DNA from: Porphyra umbilicalis
Taxonomy: Eukaryota > Rhodophyta > Bangiophyceae > Bangiales > Bangiaceae
Reading direction: 5' to 3'
Length of the DNA: 64,000 nucleotides
Assembly (NCBI GenBank): GCA_002049455.2
Contig: KV918869.1
Coordinates: 1 to 64,000, forward strand
Shown here: one piece after another, positions 1 to 11,597 of the stretch
Numbering within the stretch: position 1 is the stretch's first letter
Layout of the letters: each line of letters starts with the position of its first letter
Made by a program: the position numbers and the translations under genes
The notes under the pieces: generated by a model
Databases searched by the model: none
Told to the model about the DNA's origin: nothing
What the model saw: the letters and a program-made list of their open reading frames with translations, nothing else

Positions 1-3000
1 GTTCTGGGGGGAACGGGGAAGGGCGGAGAAGGAGGAAAGGTGTCTCATATGGGCCAGCACACCATGATGAAGATCCAAAGATTTCCGAATCTGCTTTCGA
101 CACCGACCCCACGGGCATTGCTGCCAAAATACTTCAATCGAGCGTGAACAGCAGGCCCGATCTGGAGCCCAGGACCAGGCCACGAAACCATGGTGGTACT
201 TTTCAAGCTGGAATGATCCAACTCGCGGGCCACGTTTGCAATCGTTTCACGTCATGGAGACGCAACCGCATCTTGCTCGCGGTTTCCGTGACCCTCTCCA
301 CAATCAGTGTCCACGGGACAACTGCAGCCCTGAAAGTAAACGGTCGTACAGGAAAGTAACATGACAACATGGGCTGCACGTGCACGTACGAACTGAACGA
401 AGGCGGTACGATGCCAGTTCCGGAATGGGGCATTCTCGCCTGCACTTTTGCACCTGGCGTGCCAAGCGAAACTCCTTCCAGACACGAAAATCTCATGCAA
501 CCAATCGGAGGACGCTGTCCTCGATATTTGAAGCGTCTTTCGGCCATGGTTCGAGTCTCGAAACATGTCTTGGAGCGTGTGCACGAAAGACGTGGTCACC
601 TTGATGTGTACGGCCTTGCTCATTGAGTGGGGTGCTTTTGTCGGTCGCAGATGGGACCGCAAGAAGTGGCTGCTCGAAGGGAAGTACCTCGGCATCGGAT
701 GGGAGCGAGGTCTCGACGAAGGGCATGCAATTGGGACAGTTTTTGGTATTCGTGTATACTAGGAGGAGCCCACAACGGACTGGCAACAGGAAAGCCCACG
801 CCAGAAAGCACCCTGTCACCGCATGCCAGACGATGCCGGCCGTGATCGAAAAGCTCATGAGCAACACCGTTGTCGGCACAGGTGACAATTCTTGCTTTCT
901 GTGACGCTGTCAGCGATCTGCTGCTGCTTCCCTGACTCTCTCTGGAGGCGAGGGGAGCCGTACCCCCCTCTTGGGGTTCGTTTGGACTGAAAGGTGGCGC
1001 CATGCTATTGTGGCGCGGCCAGTGCCGTGGGCGACGCTGCCAGCTGCTCCACCATCTGCGACGACCCCGCCATTTGTTCGATCAAAGGAAACAAATTGAT
1101 GGCGCCCAGCAGTCCGGAGGCTGAGCTCCTTCGGCATCTTTGAACTCCACATTCTTCGTGCCAGTGGTCATGACCAGAATCGGTTACCCAGATTGGTGCG
1201 ATTCGTTCATGTCGATCGAACCGATGTGCGGTTCGGGCGTTATAGAAAAAATTGATCTGATGTAGCCCACTTTCTCCAATAGTGGCCCATGTCGACGAGA
1301 TTGTTGTGGCGATCTCAGCCGATTGGGTTTTCGTGTCATGTCGGTACCGTGATCGTTGTGGTGCTCACCGCGGTCGGACCAGAACACTGGCGTGATGACC
1401 GCCCTCATCGTTTCTTCGCCTTTGTCGTTCCCCCGTGTACGATGTTCGTTGGGAACCCCCAGTGGCTCTCCCGCAGGTATGATTCCCCCTGCTGCAATCA
1501 ACGGTTGAGAGCATTGTTGACGAACATGACGCCGAGCCCATTGCACTGAGTGGGAGGCCAGTCTTGTCTCCCAGGCTTGAGCTGCTGTTTGGCGAGGTAT
1601 GACAGTCCTCTAACGTTCGATCAAGAGGGGAGGTTACACTCTCGCTGTGTTGATGTTGTTGGATTCGAAAGAACTAACCCACGATTCATGCACTTCTCGC
1701 GGCCCGCAACAAGCGCATCCACTCACGCAACATGCGTTGGGCGGCCCGCACTTGAAGTTCCTTTGTTGTCACAGGTTGCCAGTCGAGCATCCCTGCTTTC
1801 GGCTGGTGGTCGCCGAGATTTTAGCTGAGGACGGTTGTCGGTGAGGCGCCCGTGGCGCTTCTTCTTTCCACGACTTATGTCATCAGTTCGGTCACATGCG
1901 TTTAACTCGGGTGCCGGCCTGCGACCGCTGGGCTATGTCCGACTCGCGCAGTTGAAGCAGGAACCATTGCTGTGCGCCCGCTTGCTGCACGCGACTTCGC
2001 TTGCCCTCCCCTGGTGCATTTCAACGTTTTTTATCGTATGATTATTTGTGTTTGATGCCGTGGCGTTGGTATGCGCCATGCTTCATCGTCGACTTGAGGG
2101 ATTGGCAGTCACGCTGTTGGAGGGTCGCGGCGGTCGGATGCTTTATCGATGACCATCTGTTCTTTACAGGGGCGGGCGCACAATTCTGGCAGCGGACTGG
2201 ATACTGCGGATCCCCGGACGGGGTGGGATGAGCCGGGCAGTGCGCGTCCGGTGGATGAAAAAAGTTTGAAACATGAGACAGCGGAAGCGGGACAGGGACA
2301 GGGGTGCACACAGTTCGAGAGACACGGGCAACGCGCTCCGAGTCGAAGCTCCGATAATGACAGAAAGACCGGTCGGCCGACAGGCCGTGTGGCCGATTCC
2401 AGTGCCCAATAGTCGCCGCCCCGCCACACCCCACCCAGGAAAGAGAACGAACAAGACACGAAGGTGCAAAGACGACAAGACAAGGGTACTTTCGCGGCCT
2501 CCTCCATGGGGGGGCCGTTGCGGCCAAGGAGGCGTCCACCGCGGCACGACAACTCGCCGAAGCCAATGCGGTCGGTTTGAGCTTCCAGTTCGCCATGGCA
2601 GTGCGGCTTGAGCAGCCAGCGGACCCTGGCAGCGCAGGTGGGAGCGCAAGCCAGTGAGTAACACCGAAGCCTCCTCATCTTCGCCCAGGAGAGGTCGCGG
2701 CGACGGTGGCACCCCTGCGCTAAGTTGCCGGACTGGTGGGAGACGTGTTGGACGGCCGCCTAGAAGCCTGAGGACGCGTCCAAAAAGAACCAGGCCATTG
2801 TTCTTGAGAACAAGGGGCGGGCAATCGCACGACTTTATCGTCTGTATTAGGAGAGTCAATAACGGCCTCTGTTCTCATCACGCTCATGCAACGTCTAAGC
2901 CGCAGTTGGTGACCGCTCGTGTCGGAACGCCACCCAGCACGCGAGAGGGACTTTCTTGTGCACACAGGTCGAATGAAGCAGCATCAGATGCAAAGGACTA

Positions 3001-3600
3001 TGTGCGTGCAACTAGGCGGCCACACACGAGCCGCTAAGGGCAGGGTGCGTCTTTGCAAGCTTGGCGGTACCATCACGACTCCTGAGACACCTGCTTGCCA
3101 CGCGCCCTCCGCACACCCAGAGCACGGTCACCGCTTGCAACCTACACTCTTGGGGCTTCGTGCATCTTCTTCATGTGATGATCTGAGCGAGAGGTAAATG
3201 GGGCCGGGTAGCGGGATGAAACAGATAAAAGTGCAAGAGCAACATGCCTTCATGAGATCATCTGCGACTAGCGAGTGCCGGTCGGTCAGGCTCCAGTTAA
3301 CAGACCACAACCACGCAAAAAGAACAATAGCCCTCACACTGGCACCCGAACATTCAGCGAACTCCCCGTGCACAAGTGACAGGAGCTTAATGGTGCCAGT
3401 GGGGTTGGCCGCTGTGGCGATGCCCGCGGTGGGGGTAGCCGAGATAGTGATATTCACGATGACCATGGCCGCGCCGCGCCGTGGTGACGATGGACGCAGT
3501 GTCTATGGGCGTGGTGACGATCCGTCGTGACGATGGCGGTGGAGACGATGGCCTTGATGACAATGGCCGTGGTGCGATGAAGGTCGCAGCGGCGAAACTC
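1..3600. other. no recognisable gene
   Basis: Six-frame reading shows only short, overlapping open frames on both strands with no family motif. The best coding-like stretch is a plus-strand frame from about 2405 to the TGA at 2655-2657, which ends in an Ala/Glu-rich stretch containing AVAAKEASTAARQLAEANAV. It has no in-frame ATG and no partner exon, so I do not call it as a gene. Confidence 0.5.
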
Positions 3601-3684
3601 GCGGTGTGGACGACCGCAGTGGCAGTGGCCTCGATGATAGGGTGAGGATGTCCGCTGTGACCTGCTGCAGTGACAAAGATTGCG

Positions 3685-3995
3685 GTGGGGATGGCGGTCG
3701 TCACGATGGCCGTGGTGAAGATAGCCGAGGTGGGGATGGCCGCAGTGGGGATGGCCGCGGTGGAGATGGTCGCGCAGGGGATGGCCGTGGAGGGGATGGC
3801 CGCGGGGGGGATGGTCGTGATGAGGATGGTCGCGATGAGGATGGTCGTGATGGGAATGGTCGCGATGGAGATGGTCGCGATGGAGATGGTCGCGACGGGG
3901 ATGGTCGCGACGAGGATGGTCGCGACGGGGATGGTCGCGACGGGGATGGTCGCGACGGGGATGGTCGCGATGGGGATGGACGCGATGGGGATGTG
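3685..3995 (+). repeat. 15-bp minisatellite (GGGGATGGTCGCGAC type)
   Basis: About twenty head-to-tail units of 15 bp built on GATGG-C-CG-GA, degenerate at the left and nearly perfect at 3840-3990. Because the unit is a multiple of three, open frames appear on both strands (Gly-Asp-Gly-Arg-Asp, Met-Val-Ala, Arg-Pro-Ser-Pro-Ser), which is a property of the repeat and not evidence of a protein. Flanking sequence at 3400-3685 contains older, more diverged units. Confidence 0.9.
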
Positions 3996-4109
3996 ACCGG
4001 GATGAGGATGGCCGCCAGACCCGAAGACGCTGACAACGTCAGCGGCGTTGGAACGACGGAGGAAAGTGGATCTTGGCGCTGCCCAATCAGGTCATCGGAC
4101 AGTCATTGA

Positions 4110-5100
4110 GGCGCTCCTGGCCTCACGTTCATGACAGATTGATGGACCTCCGGAGAAAATTTGACGCATAGAAGGATCTGGAAAGTGGTTCGACGATCGA
4201 GACGGTTCTCCCGCGGCAAAGCGCGTGGACATGACCGTTGCAAACCACGTGATGATCCAGAAGTACGCAGTGCCAGTACAATGTACTGTATGCTGCACCC
4301 ATTGTTCGGCTTTGTCCAGCACTTCGACCTCGCACCGACGGAGCATTGTCGCTGCCGCGTTGCGCTGCGAAGGCATGACTTCGGGCTTATCGCAGGTGCG
4401 TTGACGTTTTCTCTGGCCTCTCTGTGGTGCGATACGCAATGAAGGGCACGCCCGTTTGGGCTGCAACGCTCACTGCGTCCGTACATACAGTGGGAACCGA
4501 TTTTGAGGCATCCCTTCCGTTGTAGAGACTCGATCCCCCAGAGTGCGATGCCTGTGAACGTTCAGTCATCGACTCAGACGCCATCCTGTCCATTTTTTCG
4601 CATTGGTTCTTTTCCATCATGCGCAGCTGCCGCCGCCTTTGAACCCGCGACATCCCCCGTGCGGCGCAAGTGTCACTCCGACTCAGTCGACTGGGTTCTG
4701 GGCACATTCCTGAACGGGGTTCGATTCTTGGAAAAACACACACTTCAATTGTTTTTCCTTGCTTTTCTCTTCCTGGTTCTCTCAACTGTGCCGTGGTCTC
4801 TGTGCTTCTGAGAAGGACGCTGGCGCGTGACAGGCATGGCGGCCACCCGCATCATGCTCAGCTCCAGCACGACCAGCGGTTGGCGTGGCCACTGGCCTTC
4901 CCGTTGGCGTGGCCGGTGGATGAGTGCCCGGAGTGGAGGTGCTGACGCGACAGGGTGATACAAGCGCGAATGCGCGGGAACAGGCATGGGGTCGCGCTGG
5001 CCGAAAGAGCAGACTCCTTCGGCCTACATTGCTGATGCGTAAGCCCAACATGCCCCGCCCCCCGGGTTTCCAAGCCTCCGCCGCCGCCGCGCCGCCTCCG
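4110..5100. other. no recognisable gene
   Basis: Mixed-composition sequence with only short overlapping ORFs. I see no domain motif, repeat array or inverted repeat here. Confidence 0.5.
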
Positions 5101-5109
5101 CTGTTGTCA

Positions 5110-5390
5110 GGACCCGCGGCACCGCCGCCGCTGCCTTCGCGACTTTCGCAACATCCTGGGGCAGCAACTGCCCACGTACGCGTTCGGGGCGCTGGTGGCG
5201 CGCTCTGTCTGCACGTACGTCGCGTTTCAGAGAGGTGAGACGACGTGTGGATGCTCGTCGCGCGGACGTCCGATGTGCACGCATACGACCGTTGCGAGCT
5301 GCCGTACAAGAGGGACGTGGCCCTGGACGATGCGAAAATGCATCGCGCTATGTGCGTACGTTCTTTGACAACCGTCGCACTAACTTTGAA
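5110..5390 (+). pseudogene. possible degraded coding segment, family unknown
   Basis: One plus frame reads through FRNILGQQLPTYAFGALVAR and TYVAFQRGE to about 5235. The next frame then continues with VWMLVARTSDVHAYDRCELP and a Lys/Asp-rich stretch to about 5360. Composition is much more protein-like than the surrounding Arg/Ala/Pro shadows, and the two halves join with a one-base frame change near 5240. It could be a fragment of a transposon gene or of an unannotated exon pair. I do not recognise the family. Confidence 0.3.
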
Positions 5391-5399
5391 CAACGGCTC

Positions 5400-6750
5400 A
5401 CCGCCCCACTCCACCTAACTGTTCGGGAGCACCAACGACAGACGCGTGGACCCGGTGCCGGCCGAGACAAGCGGCACGCGTGGCCACGTACACGCGCAAC
5501 AGGCGCCAGATGGCAGACGCCCGGTCACGTGTCGCCACAGCGGTGGCCGTGTGCCTACTGCGCCATCGGGCTGAGGGGACACCGCGTTGCCTCTGTCGTC
5601 TGTGCCGGCCGCTTTTGTCGCGTCCTCGGCGACAATATTGTGCGCCTCCGACACTGAGGCTAGCGCCGTCGTCGGAAGCATTACCACCGACACGAGCGCG
5701 ACGGTGCCGGCGACAGGGCGCGCTTCCAGGAGCAACAACGCTGACATGGCAGCCATGGTTCGAATCGAGTGTGCGGTGGATGACACCGCAGGTGGCCAGA
5801 GGTCGCAACGGCCGGCGTGGCGGTGGTTGGGAGCGACCGCGACGGCCGGCGCGTGCGGTCCGCCTGGGGCTGCCGGCCTGGTTGCGTGCTTGGTTAGCGG
5901 CGACAGAGGGAAACTTTGATGCGGCGGAGGTCACGACAGCTGCGGCAACAAAGGGGGGCCCGATTTGGTCGACCCTGGAAAGGAGATGTGGCTCAGCCGG
6001 TGGACTCGGTCGCGGCAGCCGGGCGCCGCGTGCGCGCACCTCGACGCCGTCGCCCAGCCGCCAAAAGATGCCGTGTGGGACCGACGGGGGCGGGGACGCC
6101 CGTCGTGTCGTGAGGAAAGCGAAAGAAGAGGGGGGAACAGCAAATAGAAAGCCAGCCGCACAGGGTGCCGCCATCGCCGCCGCTACCGCCACGTCACTGA
6201 TAGGCCCACAACACTCGACCCGACTCAGCCCTGCCGCGGCCGGTCGTCGCCAGCGGCGACCATCCACCCCCGGCTCCATATGCACTCTGCTCGGCACCAA
6301 CATACCGAACGAAAAGACACAAAACACCAAGACAGCAATCCAAGGCGAGGAAGGAACGCAAACATGGCAAGCCTCACCCTCCATCAGCGTGGGCTTCTCG
6401 ACACCTGGAAAAGACCACTGGCAACGCTACCTCGCGACCTTACCCACTCGTACGGGCTTCACTACCACTCTCACACACAGCTCACCATCGCCTCACCGCA
6501 CAAAACAATATCATCATGAGAAACGTACCCCACAGAGTGGCACCCGATCATCAGACCCACTCATCATCGTCGCGCTACGCACCGCGATATCTCCACGCCG
6601 CAGTGACTGGTGTTAGCCCAATCGAGGACGTCGCCCGTCGTCAGGTTGACCCTTACGATGCACTATGCGGCGTCATCGACCTTAAGAAGAGGCCCGCTGC
6701 AAGGAGGACCGCAACCGCGGCACATTGACAGAGCCAACCCTCGGTGCCCC
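5400..6750. other. no recognisable gene
   Basis: Long GC-rich open frames exist on both strands (for example 5480-6616 plus and 5398-6384 minus) but they are Arg/Ala/Pro-rich mirror images of each other without motifs. I see no supported gene. Confidence 0.45.
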
Positions 6751-6752
6751 TG

Positions 6753-7214
6753 TCACGTCCGTGACGAGCCTCTTCCGGACGTGGCCATCCCGAATGAACA
6801 GACTGCACCACAACTGCCCTGGGAACGACAGTCGTGCCGGTCAAAGTCTGCAACGGACCCAAACAGCAGTCCACAGGAAGGGCACTCGAACCACACACGA
6901 GCTCCAGGAGGAATTCGGACACGACCACCACCTTCTCCGCTGGTACATAGCGCCGAGGGACACATGCAGCGGGCTCCCAGCTGCCATGCGTCGTTGCCGA
7001 CATGCAGAGCAGCGCCGCCGCTCGAAGAAACAGCACAAGGACCAAAACGTACGGAGACATGCACATACTGTGAAGCGGGGTCGTCTGTGCGAGTGCGGTG
7101 CAGCACTGCACCGCATGTTGAACAAAATTCGTCTGCATGATGAGAAGCACCAGAAGAAGGTGCCGATGGCTCGGGAGCAGGCGGCATCTTCGAATGAGTT
7201 CCGGATGAAGACAT
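6753..7214 (-). CDS. hypothetical Cys-rich protein
   Basis: The minus frame from the ATG at 7214 gives 153 residues. It contains paired cysteines in two places: FCSTCGAVLH near residue 23, and FECPSCGLLFGSVADFDRHD near residue 105. The second has the C-x2-C-x12-H spacing of a C2H2 finger but lacks the normal final histidine, the next candidate ligand being a Cys two residues on. The opposite strand is also open across the same interval (6725-7477) with a basic product, so the coding strand is not certain. The N-terminal part overlaps nothing else recognisable. The protein could be a small zinc-binding protein or a chance ORF. Confidence 0.28.
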   Translation of the reverse strand: MSSSGTHSKMPPAPEPSAPSSGASHHADEFCSTCGAVLHRTRTDDPASQYVHVSVRFGPCAVSSSGGAALHVGNDAWQLGARCMCPSALCTSGEGGGRVRIPPGARVWFECPSCGLLFGSVADFDRHDCRSQGSCGAVCSFGMATSGRGSSRT

Positions 7215-7287
7215 CGTGCAGAGGACCTGCTCTGGAGAAGGCAGGAGCTCGGTGCTGCCGCGCACAAAGTGACGAAGAGGGTACTCG

Positions 7288-7327
7288 GGCGCCTTCTCTT
7301 GCAGAGCGCTCTGCACGAGAAGGCGCC
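7288..7327. repeat. 40-bp near-perfect palindrome
   Basis: The sequence reads GGCGCCTTCTC at the left edge and GAGAAGGCGCC at the right edge, with GCAGAGCGCTCTGC in the centre. All 20 base pairs but one match, so it can form a hairpin or cruciform. Confidence 0.85.
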
Positions 7328-7329
7328 TG

Positions 7330-8383
7330 CGGGGTTGCTGTTCTGATTCTCACCTTTACACCGGATCAAAGAAAGAAGGCTGCAACGTGCTTAAAATCAA
7401 ATGGTCGACAGAGATTGAGTCCCGCCTATTCATGGAGCCAAGCGAATGGACACTCTGCCGCGGGACCGCTTGAATGACGGCATGGCGGACTTTCATGAAA
7501 ATTCATGCTCAGATGCAAGGGAGCAGGACCTCGCATATCCCCTGACGCCGAGTTATCTGTTCCCGCCGTCTCTTCTCGCCTGCTCCGGCAGTCACAGCCC
7601 CAACAGCACAGCCGACTGCCGAACACAGACAACAAAGTACGGTCAGAGGCAGTGAACGCATGAGACAGGTGCACCTACAACTCGGCGAGCGTGGAGACGC
7701 CACAAAGCACGTTTGTTTTACACATATTTTGACAAGTGCCTGTCGACACAATCATTCGGTACTGCCCGTAGAGCTGGTGAGAAGGGGGGCCATTGTCCAC
7801 GTCTTGATCCGAATGAAACTTCAAGTGCCCGATCTGACACTGTTGCGTGCAGCCATTGAGCTGTCACCTGTGACACGCAGAGCCAACCCAAGCCAGCAGA
7901 TGGCCTCAACCAGCAAACGAGCAAGAACTCTGCCTGCTGGCCGCGTGCTCGCCTGTGGCAACCTCATGGCGCGAAGACAGGCAAGCACAGCTTGACACAG
8001 TGCCCCAATTTGGATTGCGTTGCGCGCCAGTCCCGCAAATTCCCGTCTGTCTCGGGCGCTGTGCCTCACGACGCTCCACGAGTGCTAAAGTCCGTAGTTC
8101 ACCAGACTCTCGCCACTCATGCATCCGGTTTGTACCAGTACGGCCGGTGTCGCACCCATTCGGGTCAGCATCTGCCCGCGCACCTGCGCCGCAACGCCGA
8201 TCAGTTGCTGACTTCGGCAGCTGCCTGTACAACTGTGGGATGCCGCCGCCACGGAGGGACGAGAGGCGAGGACACCACACTGGGACGGACATCTCTGCTG
8301 CACGCTTGCCCCGTGGCGCATGCTTTCACCGTGGCGGCGCCATCCACCCTCCCGCAGTCCCCAGCCCCCCTGCAACACTCCTC
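7330..8383. other. no recognisable gene
   Basis: Short overlapping ORFs on both strands with no family motif. The long frame leading into the 8384 ORF is open upstream from 7955, but that part looks non-coding (Arg/Pro/Ser-rich). Confidence 0.4.
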
Positions 8384-8869
8384 ATGGAGACGGTCGTTCC
8401 CTCTCCTCCCCGGGGGGACGCCGGAGACCTTCTGCTTTGTCCTCTGCATCCCGACGTGGACTTGGAGCCGCGTTTTCGCGATGAGTCCCTCTTCCTCTGC
8501 CGTGCTGACCTGTGGGAGGCCGCCAACCTGATGCTTGCAATGTGCCCTGAGAAGGACGTGGCCTCGCTCATCCACTGGCGTCATCGTATGGAGACAACCC
8601 TCAACCCCGTGCCCTTTGGCTGCTTCACGCAGCGCGGTCTCCTACTCCTCTTCACCTCGGCGTTTCACGAGCCCACCGAGCAACCCTCGTCATCCGTCGC
8701 CATGAACGTGTTTGTGCAGATGCTGGACGCAGTTGTCGACTGCTTTTGGTCACGCTGGGACCTTCAAAACGAGAATGAGAAGTACCCCATTTGCACGCAG
8801 CACACGCCAACTGCGCTTGCCTGTGGTAGCTGCGTGTCGAACCACCCGTTTTATGATGGTGCCCAGTAG
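8384..8869 (+). CDS. hypothetical protein (161 aa), family unknown
   Basis: I chose the ATG at 8384 because sequence from there on looks protein-like, while the open frame upstream is low in complexity. The product is acidic to neutral and contains LLLCPLHPDVDLEPRFRDES, LCRADLWEAANLMLAMCPEK and a C-terminal part with several Cys and Trp residues. It ends at a TAG at 8867-8869. A further upstream ATG near 8240 in the same frame is possible. No domain is recognised. The gene stands alone, 20 bp before a 2-kb trinucleotide-rich tract. Confidence 0.45.
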   Translation: METVVPSPPRGDAGDLLLCPLHPDVDLEPRFRDESLFLCRADLWEAANLMLAMCPEKDVASLIHWRHRMETTLNPVPFGCFTQRGLLLLFTSAFHEPTEQPSSSVAMNVFVQMLDAVVDCFWSRWDLQNENEKYPICTQHTPTALACGSCVSNHPFYDGAQ

Positions 8870-8929
8870 AGGGGGGACATTTTAAATGCATTGCCTCTGG
8901 TTTTTTGGACTACAACCTCCACCACACAC

Positions 8930-11100
8930 AAGGGTCGTGCAGTTGCGCTGGCGGGCGACAAGCCGCCCTCCCCGCCGCCGCAGCCACCGCCACCGCCGGC
9001 GGTCACGGCGGCATCGGCACTGCCGACAGTGGCGTCAGCAGCGGCAAGTGCAGAAGAGCGGTTTGGTCACCACGCCGGATGTTACGGGGCGCCCCACCGG
9101 CGGCTCCGCTGTAGGCAGCTGCAGAGGAGACGGCGGACGCCGCGGTGGCGCATGCTTGGCAGGGGCCGGCACAGGCCCGACGTGCCCCTCCGCGGCGGTT
9201 GCAATCGCCAACGTGACAACCGATGCTGGGTCGACCGCGGCGGTCGCCCGCGCGCCCCCGCCGGTGCCGCCGACTTGCGCGGCGGCGGCGGCGCGGCGGG
9301 CTGCGACTTGGTCGCCCCCTTCCTAACGCCGCCGGTCGCACCATCGCCCCGTCCTTCGGCAGTCGCCCCCCCCGCCGCCGCCGATGCCGCCGTCTCACAC
9401 GAGCGACGGGCGCGCGGCTGGCCTGCAACTTGGCCGCCCGAGTCCCCGACCACGCTGGGCGCACAGTCTCGCATTCCCTCGCTGGCGCGTGGGCACGCAT
9501 TGGAAGCCGACGCCTTGGCCGGTCCGGCGGCCGGCGGACCACCGAAAGGGCCGACTTGGCGGCCCCTGTGGTGCACGCGGCCGCCACGTTCGGAGCCGCA
9601 ACCGCCGCCGCAGCGCGTGCATGAGCTGTCTGATGTGCGGCGGCAGCCTTTTGTCGTTCGAGTTGACCGCTGCGAGAGGAGCAGGCTGCTCCTGTTGTTT
9701 GCCAAATTTTTGGTGGCTCTTGCGCTCGTCCGGATGGAGACTGCCGCTTTTGTACTGTTAGTGTGCTGCTGCTCTTCTGGAGAACGTGATGCTGTTGTTC
9801 CCATTGTCGTCGTTTCTGTTGACGTTGCTGCTGCTGCAGTTGTTCCTGCTGCTGTTCTGATGTTGTCGTTGCTGTGCCCGTTGACGTCGAGTTGGTTGAC
9901 GATGCTGTTGCTGCGGTTTTTGCTGCTGCTGTTCTGTCGTTTTTGTGCTGTTAACGTTGCTGCTGCTGCTGTTGGCGTCGGGCTCCTGCATTTCCCGTTG
10001 ACGTTGCGGTTGACGGTACAGCTGCTGCTCTTCTTGCTCCTGCAATTGGTGTTGTCGTCGATGCTTCTGGTGTTGCTGGTGCTGCTGGCAATGACGTTGC
10101 AATTCCTGCTGCTGCGCTCCACAGCAACAGCCCCGGGCGCCGCCGCCGCCGCCTACGCCTGTTGCAGCGCCATCGCCGCCGGGCGGCCATGGCCGCCTGC
10201 TGCAGATGCTGCTGCTTGCGGGGAGGCGGAAGCTGGCGACAACCACCGGCTGGTGGCTGCTACTGGCGCGACGGCAGACGTTGGCAGCAACCGCCGTCTG
10301 GTTTTTCGGCTGCCTCCCTGGCGACACGTGCGATCCCGACAACCCTGCTGCTGCTATACCATGCCGCCGCCACCTGCGCCGCCGCCGCCTCCGCCGCCTG
10401 GTGCTGCACCATCGCCGCCTGACAGCCATGGGCGCCTGGTTCAGTGCTGCTGCTTGGTCGAAGCAACCTCCCGCACACCCCCCCCTTTATTTGTGCGTCC
10501 AACGGTCCCAGCGCGCGCACCGTGCGGCCGCGGCAGTCTGCCGTGGTGGCGACGTTGGAATCGGGCGAAGCGGCCGCGGCCGTGGCGGCGGCGGCGCAGA
10601 CAGCGGCAGCACAGACGGTGCCGACGGCGACGGCTATCTCGACAGAGATGGCGGAGCCCGGGTGGCCGGCGGCGCCCCGCGTTCCGCTCCCGCCGGGGGC
10701 CGTGCTGGCGCAAGCAGCGGCCACGAAAGAGACGAGGGCCACTGCGGCGGTGGCGCGGGCGGCGGCCGATTGCGGCGGTGGTGGCAGCGACTGTAACGGT
10801 GATGGTTGCGGTGGCTGTCGCAGCCGCAAGCGCAGGGCCCACGCACGGCCAGGGCCGCCTCTGCTGCCGCCGACGCCGGGGCACACGCGGCAATGGCCGC
10901 TGCTGCCGCCGCCTTCGGCTTGCTCCAAGATGTATGCCTCCCACACGCGCCGCCTTGAGCGGCGTCACCGCCACGTCCGCGGCCGGTATCCTGCAAGATG
11001 CACGCCCCCTGACAAAGGTGGCGACATCCCCTCCCCCCCAACACCAACAGCCCCAACACCGATAGCCCTTCCAGGCCACTCAGGTCACTGGGGCCAGTAG
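8930..11100. repeat. trinucleotide-rich low-complexity tract
   Basis: Dense GCC/GGC-type sequence (8930-9620 and 10130-11000) surrounds a core at about 9760-10120 made of degenerate TGCTGT/GTTGCT triplets. Read on the minus strand the core gives a Gln/Asn/Ser-rich frame; read on the plus strand it gives a Leu/Val/Ala-rich one. Both long ORFs (8891-11065 plus; 9082-10122 minus) follow from the triplet periodicity and neither shows a domain. A poly-Gln-containing exon on the minus strand cannot be excluded. Confidence 0.7.
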
Positions 11101-11597
11101 GCACTCCCAGGGCCATCAAATAAAAGCGCTACCGCCACTGCCGCCGTATCGGCTGCAGCGTCCTCTCCATCCACCCCACGGTGCCGCCGATGCCGGCTGC
11201 AGCATCCTCTCCATCCCTCCCACGCGCCGACCACAGACGGAGTGGTCTCCAACACCCCCCACCCATCTTCGAACGCGGAACCACTGCCCCCGCCGATGTT
11301 GTCAGCGCCACGCCCCCGGTCCCGCGAGCCGATGTCCGAACGCGAAACATTCCCGGACACGACAGGCGCAGCGAATGCCCACCGCCGCAGCCCGTGCCGC
11401 CCACGTCGACCACAGCAGTGGCAGGAATACGGGTTCTGCGCGATGCGCCGCCGCCGAGACCGCCGCCGTCAAACCGTCTCCGCAGGCCACGGCAGCCGCA
11501 TCCGCCGGTGCTCTGGACGACACTGTGATGCTCCCCCGTGATGTGCTTGTCGTCTGTGTGGGGTCCGTGACAGCAAGGTGAGAAAAGAGGCAAGTGC

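Noticed and set aside
8891..11065. 724-codon plus-strand ORF
   Set aside because: It is built of GCC/GGC and TGCTGT triplets, equally open on the other strand, with no motif.
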